NCBI GenBank assembly: GCA_030653035.1
Contig: JAUSAB010000027.1
Span: 1 to 55,672 of the forward strand
Origin: Desulfocapsaceae bacterium
GTDB lineage: Bacteria; Desulfobacterota; Desulfobulbia; Desulfobulbales; Desulfocapsaceae
Direction: 5' to 3'
DNA length: 55,672 nucleotides
In this document: positions 52,930-55,672 of the stretch, in pieces
Layout: each line of letters starts with the position of its first letter
Numbering within the stretch: position 1 is the stretch's first letter
Notes under the pieces: model-generated
The model's input: the letters and a program-made list of their open reading frames with translations, nothing else
What the model was told of the DNA's origin: nothing
Database searches by the model: none
Position numbers and translations under genes: made by a program

Positions 52930-54471
52930 TCATTGTATGATATTTACAGCATCTATTGTTACTCCCCAAGTACCAGAATCTTCGCACACAATCTGCATAG
53001 AATGATCACCCACAGAGAGGCTCCCAATCGCTGTTGAGGTAGTGGTTGTATAATCTTCCCATGTTCCTGTATCTACAGAAGTAAATGTATATTTGAGTTG
53101 TGAGTCAATATACACCTGACAAATTTCACCACCAACATCATCAGCATACCTTACAGAGATGCTAGCATTTGGTATTGATTCAAGGGAATAAAATGCATAT
53201 TCAGCAATATTCGGGCAAGAAACAAGGGAACAGCTGATATTATCGTCCCCACCTATATGCACAGCCCCCCCCTCCAGGGGGCAACCGGAATCGTCATGTC
53301 GCACATCGCCAATGGAACTAACATAATTTTCACCTTGCACTTGAATAATAGGATTTTGCTTCACCGTGACACCTATCTCTTGTCCATCAAACGGATTGAA
53401 GCGTTTAAGGGAAAAGAAATACCAACAAACACTAGCAACATGCCCTTTATATGGGTCAGCCCAAGTATCCACAGTATCGCTTTTTCCTAAAAACGGGAGA
53501 GTTTTTGCTTTAGGATTTTTTGAACAAAATGTACATTTTTTTATCTCATCCAGGTAATAGTCTCCAGGTGTGTTATACCCTGCTTTATAAAAAGCGAGAA
53601 TCATACCGGCAGTACCCTCTATCCACACGTTCCCCTCACGTTCAGATGCAGCGACAAAGCCGGTTGATTCCTTGCCACTACCGACACAAGTTGAAGTTCG
53701 CTTATGAGGTTGAGTATTGTTCAAGCAAAAACCATATTCACCTCCAAGTGAAAGAACGCGCCAGGAATGTATGTCGAGAGGTCCATTTCCCCAATCACGA
53801 TTAGAGGCACATTCAAGCCAATCTTTGATACTGTGACTTTGAGTTATATTGCCATGTCCTTTCAAGGCAGAATAAACATCCAAATTCCCTTCGGTATGAC
53901 CACTTCCTATTGATCCATCTGCATTTTGGAGAGAGATAAGCCAATCGGCTATTTGATTAGCCATGTTGTCATAGGTGGTTTTTCCTGTCTTATTTTTATA
54001 ATAATTAATAGCCATCAATACAAAAGCATTATCGCCAAACCATCTATCGGACGTGTACGGTATTCCTGTTGTGCTATCTCGGTATTGGTAAAATCCTTCT
54101 GCTTTTCCATTAACGAAAAATTCCGTTTCATTCATTCTATTGTTAAAAAAATCCAGAATTTTTTCAGCTCTATCTGAATCTCCTTGTAATAAATACACCA
54201 TTGCAGCAATCGCATTGTTATACGTTGACGCCCAATTGTCTTCATGGCTAGCCATTAATCCTGTGTTTTCATCCTGCCAATTACATAACCAGTCATAAAT
54301 TTCCTTGCAACGGAGAAGGAGTAAAAGATTTGTTGCGGGGAGTGACCCTATGTCGTTGGCCCAACTAATTGAGCCAGTTAGTCGCGGGATTGATTTTTCA
54401 GAAAGGGCCGTAAAGCAAAATATTGAATATAAAAAAAACATACATGTGATTACAGCTATTTTCCTCAACAT
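52930..54471 (-). CDS. Secreted (alpha/alpha)-barrel protein with carbohydrate-binding domain
   Basis: From ATG 54471 (MLRKIAVITCMFFLYSIFCF) 513 residues. A signal peptide precedes a helical-repeat region of about 330 residues rich in aromatic and Asp/Asn residues (YDWLCNWQDENTGL, DRWFGDNAFVLMAINYYK, WIEGTAGMILAFYKAGYNT), as in glycoside hydrolase or lyase (alpha/alpha)6 barrels. A C-terminal beta-sandwich of CBM6 type follows (YAFYSLESIPNASISVRYADD to VTIDAVNIIQ). The gene is much more AT-rich than the neighbouring M23 gene, which suggests transfer. The specific substrate is not known. Confidence 0.8.
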   Translation of the reverse strand: MLRKIAVITCMFFLYSIFCFTALSEKSIPRLTGSISWANDIGSLPATNLLLLLRCKEIYDWLCNWQDENTGLMASHEDNWASTYNNAIAAMVYLLQGDSDRAEKILDFFNNRMNETEFFVNGKAEGFYQYRDSTTGIPYTSDRWFGDNAFVLMAINYYKNKTGKTTYDNMANQIADWLISLQNADGSIGSGHTEGNLDVYSALKGHGNITQSHSIKDWLECASNRDWGNGPLDIHSWRVLSLGGEYGFCLNNTQPHKRTSTCVGSGKESTGFVAASEREGNVWIEGTAGMILAFYKAGYNTPGDYYLDEIKKCTFCSKNPKAKTLPFLGKSDTVDTWADPYKGHVASVCWYFFSLKRFNPFDGQEIGVTVKQNPIIQVQGENYVSSIGDVRHDDSGCPLEGGAVHIGGDDNISCSLVSCPNIAEYAFYSLESIPNASISVRYADDVGGEICQVYIDSQLKYTFTSVDTGTWEDYTTTTSTAIGSLSVGDHSMQIVCEDSGTWGVTIDAVNIIQ

Positions 54472-54771
54472 AAGTTTCGCCCTTATTGTGAGATAAAATT
54501 GAGAAAAACTCACATTGCAGACCTCGTAAATTGGACACTATTTAAAAGTCGAAATTGGACATTTTTCATACTTTACAACCGCATATCAGGATGTTGCGGA
54601 AAACTGTTACGCCAGCCTATTAATTAGACAAAAGCAAGATTCGTGCCATACAGTTCAATATGCTGACAATGCAGACAATGTTTTCTGTATTGTTGCTGTA
54701 ATATACAGTTTTTTGTCCAAAGCTCATTCGTTGGGTTTGCCGAGGTCTGCATTGGCTACTTCATAGTGAGT
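54472..54771. other. AT-rich spacer without a recognised gene
   Basis: 300 nt. AATTGGACA occurs twice close together (about 54530-54562). No coding frame or terminator could be supported. Confidence 0.35.
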
Positions 54772-54903
54772 TTATAAGGTGTCAGTTTGAATCTTGATAA
54801 TAGCATCCCTAGCCGAGGCATCTTTTACTACTCCAAGTGCGCATTTTATCAATTCTTTGGCGACGTTTAGCGAAGTCGCGGCAGCAGCAATTTCTGGAAG
54901 CAT
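54772..54903 (-). CDS. Small helical protein (43 residues), phage-like
   Basis: ATG 54903 to TAA 54772 reads MLPEIAAAATSLNVAKELIK, then CALGVVKDASARDAIIKIQTDTL. GGAGA lies 6 nt before the start. A single amphipathic helix pair rich in Ala, similar in style to small prophage proteins of the type MLPELAAA. It is probably a truncated remnant or a small functional peptide. Confidence 0.45.
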   Translation of the reverse strand: MLPEIAAAATSLNVAKELIKCALGVVKDASARDAIIKIQTDTL

Positions 54904-55087
54904 CACATTCTCCTTTTTGAATTTGGTGAATTTTAGAAATATTTCATATTCAAAACATAAACGTGCTGGTCAGCCGTACCGTGCAGCTGACGACCGCAAA
55001 CAATAACGCAGCCTTCCCGGCACCGGCTGGAGTGGATGTTGGGCTGACGTTGCTCATGATTATTGAACATACACACTTGTGCATCAC

Positions 55088-55483
55088 CTATAGGCGATTG
55101 CCATACGCTCCCCAGATTGGGGCGAAAAGGAACATTATGCCAAAAAGAAAGGCAATGCAGCTAGACCAAAACAAGAACCATGTTATGCGACCATAGGCAT
55201 TTGGGCCGAGCCCAAATATCTCCAATGGGCGTTTGTAGTCGGGCTTCTGGTCTTTTCTTACCTTTCGTGCTGTAAGCCGAAAATCAAGGAGCCTGGAGAT
55301 GACTGAGCTTGCACTTGTGACTGCGGCGAGTAGTAGAAGTGGAAATGCCATTGCGAACAGTGATTTGAACGCGCCACATGGAACAAACTTGTCGTTTTGC
55401 AATAACGATAAACCCACTGCAAGAGCAGATACGGAGAGTCCCGAAATAAGAGCAACAGCAACCGAGAGTTGCGTAATTGCCAA
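55088..55483 (-). CDS. Membrane protein of unknown function, start uncertain
   Basis: 131 residues with three to four membrane helices (VAVALISGLSVSALAVGLSLL, LFAMAFPLLLLAAVTSASSVI, ITWFLFWSSCIAFLFGIMFLF) and a basic loop (LTARKVRKDQKPDYK). The frame begins only at a TTG (55483); an ATG at 55493 lies in another frame and reads MTGLGNYA, a plausible natural start, so the gene may carry a frameshift. It lies about 50 nt from the group II intron 3' end. Function unknown. Confidence 0.65.
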   Translation of the reverse strand: MAITQLSVAVALISGLSVSALAVGLSLLQNDKFVPCGAFKSLFAMAFPLLLLAAVTSASSVISRLLDFRLTARKVRKDQKPDYKRPLEIFGLGPNAYGRITWFLFWSSCIAFLFGIMFLFAPIWGAYGNRL

Positions 55484-55531
55484 GCCCTGTCATCTATTGT
55501 AGCGATTGTTTTCCATGGGTCTCCTCAAAGC

Positions 55532-55672
55532 GACCGGGTAGGTCAGGGGCCTCTCAGCCCCTTTCCCCCCTAAGAACCGTACTTGAAAGTTTCCCTTCAT
55601 ACGGCTCAAGCATTTCTGAAGGACACCCTTATTGGGTGCCCCGGCCTTACAGCTCAAACTCAGGCGGTCATG
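55532..55672 (-). mobile_element. Group II intron, 3' end (domains V and VI), continues past window
   Basis: On the minus strand positions 55607-55574 are a 34-nt hairpin that matches domain V: AGC triad in GAGCCGTATG, GAAA tetraloop, then a closing strand with the two-base bulge ending TACGGTTC. It is followed by a domain VI-like hairpin (GGGGCTGAGAGGCCCC) and a 3' end near 55532 (CTACCCGGT). The 5' part, including any reverse transcriptase gene, lies beyond the right edge. Confidence 0.85.

Noticed and set aside
54940-55050. A GTTGGGC core next to a small cassette-like gene suggested an integron attC site.
   Set aside because: No matching inverse core with proper spacing and symmetric arms was found on either strand, and the group II intron has the same orientation as the gene, whereas attC-inserted introns lie opposite.

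Overview
The window reads as a chromosomal segment of a Gram-negative anaerobe, most likely a Desulfobulbales-type member of the Desulfobacterota. The signs are a three-piece ferredoxin-bearing glutamate synthase, an FprA-type oxygen/NO-detoxifying flavoprotein, a long COG2509 flavoprotein, many PAS/REC signalling proteins, and dispersed GGGGACAG short repeats. No rRNA, intact tRNA or CRISPR array is visible. The taxonomic assignment is inference from gene content.

Layout. 1-3556: three plus-strand signalling genes (end of a histidine kinase, a single-domain receiver, a REC-PAS-PAS-HisKA-HATPase-REC hybrid). 3672-8667: a tightly coupled export operon made of an HlyD-like periplasmic adaptor, a double-ATPase/permease fusion and a second ABC-2 permease. 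8901-8957: the 3' half of a decayed tRNA. 8971-12899: an HTH-PAS regulator divergent from two paralogous secreted proteins that share a heptad module, IxxMADR-like, found four times. 13029-18054, minus strand: an orphan archaeo-eukaryotic-primase-like protein, YaeQ, a HEPN-like protein and two lipoproteins. 18537-23728: the glutamate synthase operon, closed by a hairpin and a strong terminator. 23905-36311: a MITE, a Cache sensor with a four-cysteine tail, COG2509, DUF1499, a small membrane protein, an ELWxSDGT-repeat secreted protein, Tex, SUI1/YciH, a rhomboid protease, a Phd-PIN toxin-antitoxin pair, a CDP-alcohol phosphatidyltransferase and a second MITE.

36430-39108 is a CoA-ligase/ATP-grasp/GNAT fusion of the Pat (protein acetyltransferase) type. 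It is followed by an accessory island (39195-45671) packed with toxin-antitoxin genes: YefM-YoeB, a tandemly duplicated RHH/RelE pair whose second toxin is dead, an orphan MNT nucleotidyltransferase bracketed by direct GGGGACAG repeats, HigBA and MazEF. A coiled-coil/TPR/SUMF1 protein sits among them. 45872-54471: exported proteins, a second copy of the first MITE, the FprA flavoprotein, a decayed ABC ATPase, an M23 peptidase, a sortilin-like beta-propeller protein and a (alpha/alpha)-barrel plus carbohydrate-binding protein. The right edge cuts through a minus-strand group II intron whose domain V is complete at 55574-55607.

How it fits together. The left part is signalling plus a drug- or toxin-type exporter. 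The centre carries housekeeping (nitrogen assimilation, Tex, YciH, phospholipid synthesis). From about 34 kb rightwards the DNA looks like an accessory hot spot shaped by small mobile elements. The most original candidates are the twin secreted heptad-module proteins, the orphan primase-like gene, a shared WFxFLPAIT motif in three exported proteins, and the repeat-bracketed toxin-antitoxin island. All functional statements come from reading motifs by eye; no database search was run.
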